Shown here one piece after another: positions 16,566 to 25,267 of a DNA stretch of 47,040 bases. Within the stretch, counting starts at the first letter, position 1. Each line of letters starts with the position of its first letter. The notes beneath the pieces are model-generated. The model was given only the letters and a program-made list of their open reading frames with translations. It did not search any database and was not told the DNA's origin. The translations under genes were made by a program, and so were the position numbers. Source of the DNA: Clostridia bacterium (lineage in GTDB: Bacteria; Bacillota; Clostridia; Christensenellales; Aristaeellaceae); the NCBI GenBank assembly GCA_900759005.1, contig CAAEUQ010000187.1, positions 1 to 47,040 on the forward strand, in the 5' to 3' direction.

Positions 16566-18026
16566 TCACGCATCGGAACGAGCGAATCCGTTTTTCATGC
16601 CGCAGGACGCGGTAAAGAGCACGTCGGAAAGGAGCTTTTCAGTTCTCGCTTTTGCTTCTGCGACGATTTTGTCATTGCATTCGGCGAGGTATTTCGGCGC
16701 GTCCGCATTTTGTGCAAACTCGCCGTCGAATCGATTCAGCATCTGATGCCCGATGCACGCCATGCCGCTCTGATAACGCTCGATCGAGGCAATCGCCTGC
16801 GCGTAATGCGCATCCGCAAGCGCGCCGATCATTCGGTTTGTCCAATAGAAGCTATCCGTGGAGGGGAATTTGCCGGTGGTCGCCAGGTATTCCGGTGCGG
16901 TATCCACATTCGTATACACCGGAACCATCTCGTTGAATGCATTCGAACCCATCGCGATCCACTCAACGCCCATAATCGCCTCAGGCACATACGGGCGCAG
17001 CTGTGTAATCGACATGAAGTTGTTGCGGTTGATGCCGATCGGGCGGTATTTGCCGCGCAGATTCGGGTCGCCGTGCTGCGCATAGGGGTTAAAGGGCGTG
17101 CCCTGATAATAGGAAGAAAGCACGTATTTCACGTCCTCGACCGTGATCTTGCGATCGGGAACGAGCGACCACGGCAGATCATCGGATTCAGGAGTAAAAT
17201 CCGCTTCCGCGCCGTCCCAATCGTACGCGCTGGGGCTCAGATAGCGCAGCATGAACCACGCGCGGGGCGTATTGTACGAGCGGTCGGAATCACTGCGGCT
17301 GCCGAATGCACCACGCGCGTCAAATTCACTGTTGTCCGCCACGGGAATTACGTCCATCGAACGGTCGAGATGATTTTTTTCGACGAAGTCTTTCAGATCG
17401 GGCGCGCAGAGGTGATTGCGCTTTTCGCCATAGGCGTCGACGAAATCGAATGAATCAATCGCCTGCTGATTCGGCGCGACGATGTATTCGTCGTCCGGAA
17501 CGCGCTTCGCCATCCAATGACGCCCGCCGATCGATTCAAACCACCAGAGCTCATTCACATCCTGAAAACCAATGCCGTTGATCTCATAGGTGCCGAACTC
17601 CTCGATCAATTTGCCGAGCCGCTCCACGCCTTCGCGCGCGGAATGGATATACGGCAGCGTAATCGTAACCATATCCTCCTCGCCAATGCCGCCGGCAACC
17701 AACGGATCCGCGCCGAGCACGCGCGGGTTGGACGTGAGCGTTTCGGTCGCCGTCATTGCGACGTTCGCCGTATTAATGCCTGCCGCCGCCCAGACGCCTT
17801 CGTCCGACAGCGCATTCGGCATCGCAGTGTAGCGCATGGGATTCTCCGGCAGGGCGATTTCAACCTTCGAAATCACGCTCTTATACTGCCGCGGCTGCTG
17901 ATCGGGCGTAACAACCGTAAACCGCTTTTCGCAAAAATGTCCCGCGCCGGAATCCTCGTTGCGCGCCATCAGGGTCGAGCCGTCGTAAGTTGCGTTTTTG
18001 CCAACCAGAATCGTCGTACAAGCCAT
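16566..18026 (-). CDS. C69 family dipeptidase
   Basis: Cysteine N-terminal-nucleophile dipeptidase (PepD type). The 486-residue protein starts MACTTILVGK; Cys3 is the expected nucleophile after trimming. The next conserved segment is DGSTLMARNEDSG. I chose the ATG at 18026, 8 bases after AAGGAGG; a TTG two codons upstream is an alternative. No signal peptide is visible, so it is probably cytoplasmic and acts on imported dipeptides. It lies 13 bp after the T-box-controlled aminotransferase, so uncharged tRNA probably raises its expression as well. Confidence 0.88.
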   Translation of the reverse strand: MACTTILVGKNATYDGSTLMARNEDSGAGHFCEKRFTVVTPDQQPRQYKSVISKVEIALPENPMRYTAMPNALSDEGVWAAAGINTANVAMTATETLTSNPRVLGADPLVAGGIGEEDMVTITLPYIHSAREGVERLGKLIEEFGTYEINGIGFQDVNELWWFESIGGRHWMAKRVPDDEYIVAPNQQAIDSFDFVDAYGEKRNHLCAPDLKDFVEKNHLDRSMDVIPVADNSEFDARGAFGSRSDSDRSYNTPRAWFMLRYLSPSAYDWDGAEADFTPESDDLPWSLVPDRKITVEDVKYVLSSYYQGTPFNPYAQHGDPNLRGKYRPIGINRNNFMSITQLRPYVPEAIMGVEWIAMGSNAFNEMVPVYTNVDTAPEYLATTGKFPSTDSFYWTNRMIGALADAHYAQAIASIERYQSGMACIGHQMLNRFDGEFAQNADAPKYLAECNDKIVAEAKARTEKLLSDVLFTASCGMKNGFARSDA

Positions 18027-18039
18027 GTTCAATTCCTCC

Positions 18040-19254
18040 TTACTGGTGATAGGTTCTCAAAAAGTCCGTAAGCTTTCCGCAGGCTTCCTTCAGCACTTCG
18101 ACCTCGGGCAGGTACACGATTCTGAAATGATCCGGCCGGTTCCAATGGAAGCCGCCGCCGTGGGTCACCAGAATGTGTTTTTCCTTCAGGAGATCGAGCG
18201 CAAACTGTTCGTCGTCGACGATGCCAAATTTCTTTGTATCGATCTTCGGGAAGATATAGAACGCCGCCTTCGGGCGTGTAGTGGAGATACCGGGAATGTC
18301 ATTCAGCGCTTTATAAATATATTCGCGCTGCTCATAGATACGTCCGCCGGGCACGAGCAGCTGATCAGCGCTCTGAACGCCGCCCAGCGCTGTCTGAATG
18401 ATACTCTGTCCGGGCACGTTCGAACACAGGCGCATGGTCGAAAGCAAATTCAATCCTTCGATATAGCCCTTGCAACGCGATTTGTCACCGCTTAAACACA
18501 TCCAACCGCAGCGGTAACCGGCGACGCGATGGGATTTGGACAGGCCGTTGATATTCACGCACATCAGATCCGGTGCGAGCGAGCCGAGCGCGACGTGCTC
18601 CAGCCCGTCCATGACCAGGCGATCGTAAATCTCATCGGCAAACAGAATCAGATCGTGTTCGCGCGCGACCTGAACGATCTGTTCGAGCACCTCACGCGGG
18701 TAAAGCGCGCCGGTCGGATTGTTCGGATTGATTACGACGATGCCCTTCGTTCGATCAGTGACCTTCGAGCGCATATCCTGAATATCGGGGTTCCAGTCGG
18801 ACTGCTCGTCGCAGAGGTAATGCACCGCCTTGCCGCCCGCAAGCGTGACCGATGCGGTCCACAGCGGGTAATCCGGCGACGGAACAAGAATTTCGTCGCC
18901 CGGATTCAGCAATCCCTGCATACACATCGTAATCATTTCGCTCGCGCCGTTTCCGGTGTAAATGTCGTTGATGCCGACGTTCGGAATGTGCTTATTCTGG
19001 CAATACTGCATAATCGCCTTGCGCGCGGAGAACAAACCCTTCGAGTCCGAATAGCCCTCGGTATCGCGCAGGTTATAGATCATATCGACCACAATTTCAT
19101 CCGGCGCAAAGAGGCGGAAGGGCGCGGGATTGCCGATATTAAGCTTCAGAATATTCACGCCGTTCGCCGCCATCCGGTTCGCCTCATCCATGATCGGGCC
19201 ACGGATATCATAGCAAACGTTGTTCAATTTAGTCGATTTTTCATAATTGCGCAT
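18040..19254 (-). CDS. class I/II aminotransferase, AlaA-like (probable glutamate-pyruvate aminotransferase)
   Basis: PLP aminotransferase of ~404 residues closest in pattern to E. coli AlaA/YfbQ. Landmarks are LNIGNPAPF (residues ~38-46), EGYSDSKGL, INPNNPTGALY, FADEIYD and the PLP lysine in GLSKSHRVAGYR. The start is ATG 19254 with GGAGG 6 bases upstream; a longer frame runs back into the T-box terminator and is not coding. The leader carries a T-box, so expression should rise when a cognate tRNA is uncharged. Alanine synthesis is likely; other pyruvate or glutamate transaminations are possible. Confidence 0.87.
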   Translation of the reverse strand: MRNYEKSTKLNNVCYDIRGPIMDEANRMAANGVNILKLNIGNPAPFRLFAPDEIVVDMIYNLRDTEGYSDSKGLFSARKAIMQYCQNKHIPNVGINDIYTGNGASEMITMCMQGLLNPGDEILVPSPDYPLWTASVTLAGGKAVHYLCDEQSDWNPDIQDMRSKVTDRTKGIVVINPNNPTGALYPREVLEQIVQVAREHDLILFADEIYDRLVMDGLEHVALGSLAPDLMCVNINGLSKSHRVAGYRCGWMCLSGDKSRCKGYIEGLNLLSTMRLCSNVPGQSIIQTALGGVQSADQLLVPGGRIYEQREYIYKALNDIPGISTTRPKAAFYIFPKIDTKKFGIVDDEQFALDLLKEKHILVTHGGGFHWNRPDHFRIVYLPEVEVLKEACGKLTDFLRTYHQ

Positions 19255-19275
19255 GATTTTCCTCCTTTTTTCAAG

Positions 19276-19305
19276 AAAAAAGCCCTGGGCGCGAGCGCCC
19301 AGGGC
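19276..19305 (-). terminator. T-box-controlled terminator
   Basis: Minus-strand perfect 10-bp stem GCCCTGGGCG/CGCCCAGGGC with a 4-base loop and a T run. It lies directly before the aminotransferase ribosome site and is the regulated terminator of the T-box. Confidence 0.9.
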
Positions 19306-19530
19306 GAATCTTTGGATCCGTGTTACCACCTGTATTCAGGCATAAAGCCTGCACTTTGCCGATGCTGAAACATCGCCGCCCTGTAACGGGAGCGCCCGTC
19401 GAAGCCTACTTTGTTCGGTTCGAAGCTCCGGAACCGCTTCGCCGCGCCGCGCGAGGAACTTACACCAACCGTTCCCTCTCTTGACGAGCCGCACGCAGCT
19501 ACTCTTTTCCATCCCTGCTTCTATGAGATT
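19276..19530 (-). promoter_or_regulatory. T-box riboswitch leader
   Basis: A ~255-nt leader with the canonical T-box order on the minus strand. Stem I has AGAGTAGC, the CAAGAGAG bulge and a distal GGTTGGTGTAAG loop. A stem II hairpin (CGAAGC/GCTTCG) has a GGTTC loop that can form the IIA/B pseudoknot with GAACC. Then come AAAGTAGG, stem III (ACGGG/CCCGT) and the T-box sequence GGTGGTAACACGG before the terminator. The specifier sits in a GC-only stretch where GCG (Ala), CGC (Arg) and GGC (Gly) all fit, so I leave it open; Ala would match the gene. Confidence 0.9.
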
Positions 19531-19536
19531 GCATTC

Positions 19537-19565
19537 ACTTTACCACTTTTCATACCCGTTGTCAA
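19537..19565 (-). promoter_or_regulatory. promoter of the T-box operon
   Basis: Consensus TTGACA (19560-19565), 17-bp spacer, TAAAGT (19537-19542), minus strand. Predicted start near 19530 matches the beginning of the T-box leader. Confidence 0.8.
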
Positions 19566-19582
19566 TAGCTGCCGCTATATTT

Positions 19583-20326
19583 TTACAAGTTCCCAAGCGC
19601 GAATTCGGCGACGATGCAGATCGCTTCGCGCGTCATATAGTGAAACAGCGTATGTCCCGTATACTTCGCCGCGAGTCCGGACACATTCCGAAAGCCCGCC
19701 TTTTCCGCCAGATGAACGGCGCGCCAGACATGAAAATTATTGGTCACAATCGCGACCGGCGCTTCGGAATCGCCGATCAGATTCAGCGAATTGCGCAGGT
19801 TTTCCGCCGTCGTGGTCGACTGATCTTCGATCAGAATGCGTTCCGGCGCGATTCCCGCCTGAACCAGCGCATCGCGAATACATTCCGCCTCGCTCGTCGG
19901 TTCATCTGCGCCCTGACCGCCGGACGCGACGATTTTAACCTCCGGATGATCGGCAAGGTATTCAAGCGCTGCATTCAATCGACGCTGAAGTGCAGGGCTG
20001 GGACCGTCCTGTTCAACGCGCGCGCCCAAAATGATCAGGTGTTCAATATTCTCCGCCGGTCGCGCGTGCATTCCGGTAAAAACAAGCCCTTCCAGCACGA
20101 TCAGCGCCGCAAGCCCGACGGCAAACAGCTCTCGAATGGCAATATTCACCCATTTCGGCGTTTTCCTCCATGCATTCAGCGCCGCGCCAATCGCAAATAC
20201 CGCCGCCAGTGCGAGCCAGACCGTGCTCATGCTCAGCCCGAACCGCGCCGTATATCCGATCAGAAAATAATATCCCGCGCACGCGGCGGCGAGCAGCGCA
20301 TAGAGAATCGTCAGAAATTTGCGCAT
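19583..20326 (-). CDS. YdcF/SanA-like membrane protein (DUF218)
   Basis: A 247-residue protein with three hydrophobic helices in the first ~95 residues and a DUF218 domain after residue ~95: LIILGARV, ASGGQGADEPTSEA, IEDQSTTTAENL and TNNFHVWRA. DUF218 proteins are linked to envelope integrity; the reaction is not established. The frame overlaps the upstream EcfT by 16 bp and has GGGAGAAGG before the ATG, so it is last in the ECF operon. Its relation to transport is unclear. Confidence 0.85.
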   Translation of the reverse strand: MRKFLTILYALLAAACAGYYFLIGYTARFGLSMSTVWLALAAVFAIGAALNAWRKTPKWVNIAIRELFAVGLAALIVLEGLVFTGMHARPAENIEHLIILGARVEQDGPSPALQRRLNAALEYLADHPEVKIVASGGQGADEPTSEAECIRDALVQAGIAPERILIEDQSTTTAENLRNSLNLIGDSEAPVAIVTNNFHVWRAVHLAEKAGFRNVSGLAAKYTGHTLFHYMTREAICIVAEFALGNL

Positions 20327-21207
20327 ACCTTCTCCCTTCTCAGGCGTTTGAATTTGATTTCACCCGCGATTTCAAGCGCCATCGGCATCAGGCACAGCGC
20401 GGCGTAACCTGCGTAAAACACATATGAAAGCGGCGTTACGCGATTCATGATGATCCGCGGATTGTACAGGATGTTCGTCTGATCGAACAGGTCGCCGGTC
20501 AGCAGAATCGTCAGACAAATGAAAATGGCGATTACAAACGATCGATCGCGATTGTCAAACCGGTAAATCGCAAACGCCGTGCGCTTCGGCAGCGTATAGC
20601 CGCGGCAGCGCATGGAATCGGCGGTAGATACGAATGATTCCGCCGTCCACGTAATCAGCACGGAAGCGATCCGCAGCGCATTCAGACATCGCTTCAGGAT
20701 ATTTCCCTGATTCGTGCCCCTGCCGATGCATTTCTGCGCCAGCGAAATCTTCCTTCCCTGCGCCTTGATGCGCGGCACCGCGCGCAGCAGGATTGCCAGC
20801 ATCAGCGAGAGTCTCGGCGACACGCGGCCGAACAGGTAAACGATCTTATCCGTCGAAAACACGCGGTGAACGCAGCTCATCCACATGACCACGCTCGAAA
20901 CGACGATTCCGATCACGCCGCCGTATACCAGCGATTCCAATGTAATTTCATTGCCGATGAAATTACGGCGAATGGGCGTTGCACCGAAATGGTGATACGC
21001 CGCATACCACACCGTCCAGATCGCAGCGGCAGGAATCAGGCAAAGGTTAAAGATCAACGCGCGCCTGCCGCCGAGCTTTACCGAATACGCAAACGAGCAG
21101 ACGAACGCAATCGCCAGAAACGCCGGATGCCGGAACAGAATCGCCGCGGCGATCACCGATGCAAAGTAAATCAGGTTGATCGCCGGATGATAGCCGTCAA
21201 ACCGCAT
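20311..21207 (-). CDS. ECF transporter T component (EcfT), second copy
   Basis: Transmembrane coupling protein that links the ATPases to the substrate-binding S component. The ~298 residues have several hydrophobic helices and the EcfT signature SMRCRGY after a long amphipathic coupling region (LRAVPRIKAQGRKI). It overlaps the S-component gene by 11 bp and YdcF by 16 bp. The window has another EcfT at 23540-24439, so the operon carries two different T proteins for one fused ATPase. Confidence 0.85.
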   Translation of the reverse strand: MRFDGYHPAINLIYFASVIAAAILFRHPAFLAIAFVCSFAYSVKLGGRRALIFNLCLIPAAAIWTVWYAAYHHFGATPIRRNFIGNEITLESLVYGGVIGIVVSSVVMWMSCVHRVFSTDKIVYLFGRVSPRLSLMLAILLRAVPRIKAQGRKISLAQKCIGRGTNQGNILKRCLNALRIASVLITWTAESFVSTADSMRCRGYTLPKRTAFAIYRFDNRDRSFVIAIFICLTILLTGDLFDQTNILYNPRIIMNRVTPLSYVFYAGYAALCLMPMALEIAGEIKFKRLRREKVCANF

Positions 21208-21901
21208 GGTCCGCCTCCATCATGCCGTATTTTTTCTGGATGCGCTCGACCTTGTAAAGAAGCGCCGGTCCCGCGATCAGCATCAGCAGCGCAACTGCGC
21301 TCGCGTGAATGGCGTTGAACGAAACGCCGGCAGCGTAAATCGCCAGAACGGACTGCACCTGTCCCGCCGGCGCGAGGAACACCGACGCCGTGTCCAGCAC
21401 GGGCCCGACGATCAGCTGAATCGCCAAATAGCCTACCGCCGCAAGAATCCAGCGATTATGCGCGTATTTTTTTCCGCGGAACACGATTGCGCCGATCACG
21501 CCCGCCAGTCCGAATGCAAACATCTGCCACGGCGTCCACGGACCCTGTCCGAACAGAAAATTGCTTGCAAACGCCGTGACCGCACCGACGAGGAAGCCTG
21601 ATTCCGCGCCGAACGCGATGCCGGTGATCATGATGATCGCGCACGTGGGCTTAAAACCCGGCGCCCACACGAACGCCGCACGCGATGCAATCGCCAGCGC
21701 GCACATCGTCGCCAGCACGGACATTTCGCGCGCCTGCGGCTTTCTGCGTTCAAACGACAAAAAGAACGGAATCATGCTCGCAATCACAACCCCGAAGCTT
21801 GCCAGATAATAATACCGGTTGCCGAGCCGGAAGCTTAAATACAGCAGCGCCGGAATCACGATCATCAGAAACGCGGCGCTCAGCCAGCTGCGCTTAGTCA
21901 T
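21197..21901 (-). CDS. ECF transporter S component, possibly cobalamin-specific (CbrT-like)
   Basis: Membrane substrate-capture subunit of ~234 residues. The central segment (GFKPTCAIIMITGIAFG, then GFLVGAVTAFASNFLFGQ and GPWTPWQMFAFG) resembles the S-component group assigned to cobalamin in Firmicutes. It overlaps EcfA by 8 bp and EcfT by 11 bp. A DUF4430 (transcobalamin-like) secreted protein in the same operon and a corrinoid-dependent pathway next door support a corrinoid substrate, but no cobalamin riboswitch is present and other vitamins cannot be excluded. Confidence 0.75.
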   Translation of the reverse strand: MTKRSWLSAAFLMIVIPALLYLSFRLGNRYYYLASFGVVIASMIPFFLSFERRKPQAREMSVLATMCALAIASRAAFVWAPGFKPTCAIIMITGIAFGAESGFLVGAVTAFASNFLFGQGPWTPWQMFAFGLAGVIGAIVFRGKKYAHNRWILAAVGYLAIQLIVGPVLDTASVFLAPAGQVQSVLAIYAAGVSFNAIHASAVALLMLIAGPALLYKVERIQKKYGMMEADHAV

Positions 21902-23567
21902 TCGCCTCTCCTCCCTTGCTGCGCGTGTAAAGCTCGATCACGTCCTCCGCCGTTACCGCGTCCGGGAATACATGGCGGCTCATGCGATTTGCCGCGGTAG
22001 TATAAAAGCTGTTGCGCGCAAAGAACCGACGCGGCGTGTTCGTGGTCAGGATCTGCCCGTCGAAGAACATGGAAACGTAGTCGGCATAGCGCGCGCAGAA
22101 TTCAACATCGTGTGAAACCATGATCACAGCCATGCCGTCCGCAATCAGCTTTTTCAGCACGCGGGCGAGTTTTTCCTTGAAAAATGCGTCGATGCCCTTC
22201 GTCGGCTCGTCCAAAAGCATGATTTTGGGATTCGTGAGCAGTACCTTCGCCAGCGCCGCGCGCTGCTGTTCGCCGCCGGAAAGATCGTAGGGATGGCGGT
22301 CAAGCAAATGCGCGATTTCGCATTTTTCCGCGATTGCCGCAATTTTCGCATCCGCGTCGTGATCGCCGAGCGGCAACATTTCGCGCAAATCCTCGCGTAC
22401 ACTCTTTTTTACGAACAGGCTCTGCGGATCCTGCGGGAGCATGGAAAGGTTGTTCCTGAACAGCTCACCGCGCTTGAAATCGCGGATTTTTTTGCCACCC
22501 AGCTCGATTTTTCCGCGATACGGCGGGCAAACGCCGCAAATCGCTTTCAAAAGCGTCGATTTACCGGTACCGTTGCCGCCGACGATCGCAAACAGCGCGC
22601 CCTTCGGCGCTTCAAACGACACGCCGCGCAGCACGTCCGGCAAATCCTTTTCATACCGGAACCAGATTTCCTTAACCTTCAGCGCCGCTTCCGCATCCTC
22701 GTCGATCGGTTTTTCAGGCTCCATCTGTGCGCTTTGAACGTTTTCCATCTCGCGGCTCAGCCAGTTGCGCCCGTCGCGAACGGTCAGCGGGCAATCGCCG
22801 GACGCGCCGGTTCCATAAAACACGCGCACGGGCGCGGGCATTGCGGCAAACATATCGTCATTTCGGTTCTTCAGCATCGCGCCGACGCGCGCAGGAACGT
22901 CCGAAGCGATGATTTCGCCCTCGTCCATCACGATTACGCGATCGGCTGCATGGAAGATATCCTCCAGACGATGCTCGGTAATGATCACCGTCGTGCCCAG
23001 CTCGCGATTGATTTTTCGAACGGTATTCAGAAAATCGGATGCGGCGATCGGGTCGAGCTGACTGGTCGGTTCGTCGAGAATCAGCGCTTCCGGCTGCATC
23101 GCCATGATGCTCGCGAGGTTTAAAAGCTGCTTCTGACCGCCAGAAAGCTCGGAAACACTGCGGTGAAACCAATCCTGAATGCCGAAATAGCTCGCCATTT
23201 CCGCCACACGCAGCCGCATCGTCGCCTGATCACAGCCGAGGCTTTCCAGCCCGAACGCCAGCTCGTGCCAAACCTTGTCGGTTACGATCTGAGTATCCGG
23301 ATTCTGCATCACATAGCCAATTTTGGCGCTCTGATCGCGCAGCGAAACCTGCTCAATCGGCGTGCCGTCAAACAGAACCTCCCCCGTTTTCTTCCCGTGC
23401 GGCGAAAGCACCGTCTTCAAATGCCGCAGAAGCGTCGTTTTACCGCTGCCGGACTTTCCGCAAAGCACGATAAATTCGCCGCGCTCGACGCGCATATTTA
23501 CGCCCTTCAGCACGTCCTTTTCGCCCGGATATCCGAACGTCAGATTTTGGATATCGAAATGCGCCAT
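21894..23567 (-). CDS. ECF transporter ATPase, two ABC domains fused (EcfA-EcfA')
   Basis: Energises vitamin uptake. The 557 residues contain two complete ABC modules. The first has CGKSGSGKTTLL near residue 37, LSGGQKQ and LILDEPTSQLD; the second has VGGNGTGKSTLL near residue 333, LSGGEQQRAALA and LLDEPTKGID. Usually the two ATPases are separate genes. GGGAGG precedes the ATG. It overlaps the upstream EcfT by 28 bp and the S component by 8 bp. Confidence 0.92.
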   Translation of the reverse strand: MAHFDIQNLTFGYPGEKDVLKGVNMRVERGEFIVLCGKSGSGKTTLLRHLKTVLSPHGKKTGEVLFDGTPIEQVSLRDQSAKIGYVMQNPDTQIVTDKVWHELAFGLESLGCDQATMRLRVAEMASYFGIQDWFHRSVSELSGGQKQLLNLASIMAMQPEALILDEPTSQLDPIAASDFLNTVRKINRELGTTVIITEHRLEDIFHAADRVIVMDEGEIIASDVPARVGAMLKNRNDDMFAAMPAPVRVFYGTGASGDCPLTVRDGRNWLSREMENVQSAQMEPEKPIDEDAEAALKVKEIWFRYEKDLPDVLRGVSFEAPKGALFAIVGGNGTGKSTLLKAICGVCPPYRGKIELGGKKIRDFKRGELFRNNLSMLPQDPQSLFVKKSVREDLREMLPLGDHDADAKIAAIAEKCEIAHLLDRHPYDLSGGEQQRAALAKVLLTNPKIMLLDEPTKGIDAFFKEKLARVLKKLIADGMAVIMVSHDVEFCARYADYVSMFFDGQILTTNTPRRFFARNSFYTTAANRMSRHVFPDAVTAEDVIELYTRSKGGEAND

Positions 23568-24439
23568 TGTATTTCCTCCCGAATATCACATAAGACCGGA
23601 ACCCACAGCATCGCGTTGTACGCGGCGAGCCCCGCTATATTTCGTCCGCCCGAAACCGGCGCGATTTGAATCGAAGGCGAATAGCTTGCGCTTGCCGCGC
23701 CGAGAATCGCGCAGATAAACGCAATCACCGCCGTCAGAACCAGTATCGCCGTCAAAATCAGGTCGCTTTTTTCAAATTTCGTCAGTCGGAACGAGCTTCG
23801 CTTCGCCGTTCCGTAGCCGCGCGCGCGCATGGAATCGGCGGTTACGACCGAATTCTCCAGCGCCCAGCCGGTCAGCGCGCCCAGCACCGTCGCGCCGTCG
23901 CGAACCTTATCCATCCGGTTTGATTCCGTACTCGCACCGAAGCCCACGCAGCGGCGAGCGACGGAAATCTGTGTCACTTTTCTCTGAAACAGCGCGACAA
24001 GCCGAAACACCATTACCAGAAGCAGCGAAAGCGCGGGAATCGCATTTCCGAACAGGAGCGTGAATTTATCGCCGGTCATCACGCGCTGATAGCACATAAA
24101 CCATACGAGAATCGCCATAAACGCGCCTGAGAGCGCCGCGCCATACAAAAGCGCTTCGAGCGTATACGGTCGCGTTCCAATATGGAAAAGCACCGTTTCG
24201 CCATAGGTATTGAACAGCGGGTTGATCGCCGAAAGAATCAGCCAGACCGGAATCAGCCCCGCAATCCTGTGCGCGCCGCGGCTGCCAAAAAGCGCGATCA
24301 GATATGCGCTCGCGGCAATCAGCGCCGAAAGCACATATGCCGGATGCACGATCAGCATCCCAAACAGAATCGCCAGCGCGAAAAACAGAAAATTCACCGC
24401 CGGATGACGGCGCGAAAACGCGTCTACATTCTTCTTCAT
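23540..24439 (-). CDS. ECF transporter T component (EcfT), first copy
   Basis: About 300 residues with an EcfT layout: N-terminal RRHPAVNFLFFA, several membrane helices, and the coupling signature SMRARGYGTAKR. The start is uncertain: ATG 24439 gives MKKNVDAF but has no clear ribosome site, while TTG 24466 has a GGAG 8 bases upstream that can be sequestered in a small hairpin. It is 57 bp downstream of a secreted-protein gene and overlaps the ATPase gene. It is clearly different in sequence from the second EcfT. Confidence 0.83.
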   Translation of the reverse strand: MKKNVDAFSRRHPAVNFLFFALAILFGMLIVHPAYVLSALIAASAYLIALFGSRGAHRIAGLIPVWLILSAINPLFNTYGETVLFHIGTRPYTLEALLYGAALSGAFMAILVWFMCYQRVMTGDKFTLLFGNAIPALSLLLVMVFRLVALFQRKVTQISVARRCVGFGASTESNRMDKVRDGATVLGALTGWALENSVVTADSMRARGYGTAKRSSFRLTKFEKSDLILTAILVLTAVIAFICAILGAASASYSPSIQIAPVSGGRNIAGLAAYNAMLWVPVLCDIREEIQWRISISKI

Positions 24440-24496
24440 AAATACGCATAGCGCGGAACGCGGCAAACGTCGCGCTCCGCATCGTGTCGGTTGCGA

Positions 24497-25267
24497 TTAC
24501 TTTTGAGCTTCTTCCGGAACATTCATCCATTCGAGCCAGTTTTCGGGGATTTCCCCGCTCAGCGCGTCGCCCTCGAGCAAAACCGTCCATTCGCCGGCAA
24601 ACTCGATTACGCCGTACCAGCAACGCACGCGCTCAGTTTTGAATGAAACGTCCGGATTGAGCGTCAGTGCGCCCTCGGAATCGATCGAAAAGGAAATGCC
24701 GCTCGCTCCTTCAGCGGGCAGTTCGAGTTCGAACCATTCAGTCGGCTGAAAGCTTTCGCCGGTGAGCACGTCGCTCAGATCGATATAATACAGGCTGCGC
24801 ACTTCGCCGTTTCCATTGAATACGCCCTTCATCGCTTCCGCAATCTCAGGGGATATCTCCTGCTCGACAACGATCGGGCGGATATTCCAATCGACATTTG
24901 CAATTCTTACGCCGGTTGTCTCATCCTGATGGTTGATTTCGCCAAACGCATTCAGAACCGCCTCGAACGTTTCTCTCTGGGCAACGAACAGCTTTTCATC
25001 GTCGGTCAGCGCTTCATAAAGCTTCGCCGTTTCGATCAGGTTGGTTTCCTGCTGCGCGGTTCTGTCGTGAAGATCGTCGGGCAATTCTTTCAGGAGCTTC
25101 TCAATCGCACCGCTAACCGCGTTCGTCGCGTCGCTGACCCTGTATTCGACCTTCACGCCCACATCGACTTCGCGGGTAGAATTCTCTGCAATCGCCGCGC
25201 CGAAAAGCATCAAAAACGCCATTACCGCCGCCAGAAGTCTCTTTTTCATCCGATTTCTACTTATCAT
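24497..25267 (-). CDS. secreted protein of unknown function
   Basis: A 256-residue protein with an N-terminal signal peptide (MKKRLLAAVMAFLMLFG followed by an AIA-type cleavage site) and no lipobox cysteine. A helical segment near residue 85 (YEALTDDEKLFV) is of a kind common in surface proteins; the rest looks mixed alpha/beta. I recognise no family. ATG 25267 overlaps the DUF4430 stop (ATGA) and has GGAGG 10 bases upstream. Placement between the DUF4430 gene and the ECF membrane genes suggests an extracellular role in the same uptake system. Confidence 0.7.
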   Translation of the reverse strand: MISRNRMKKRLLAAVMAFLMLFGAAIAENSTREVDVGVKVEYRVSDATNAVSGAIEKLLKELPDDLHDRTAQQETNLIETAKLYEALTDDEKLFVAQRETFEAVLNAFGEINHQDETTGVRIANVDWNIRPIVVEQEISPEIAEAMKGVFNGNGEVRSLYYIDLSDVLTGESFQPTEWFELELPAEGASGISFSIDSEGALTLNPDVSFKTERVRCWYGVIEFAGEWTVLLEGDALSGEIPENWLEWMNVPEEAQK

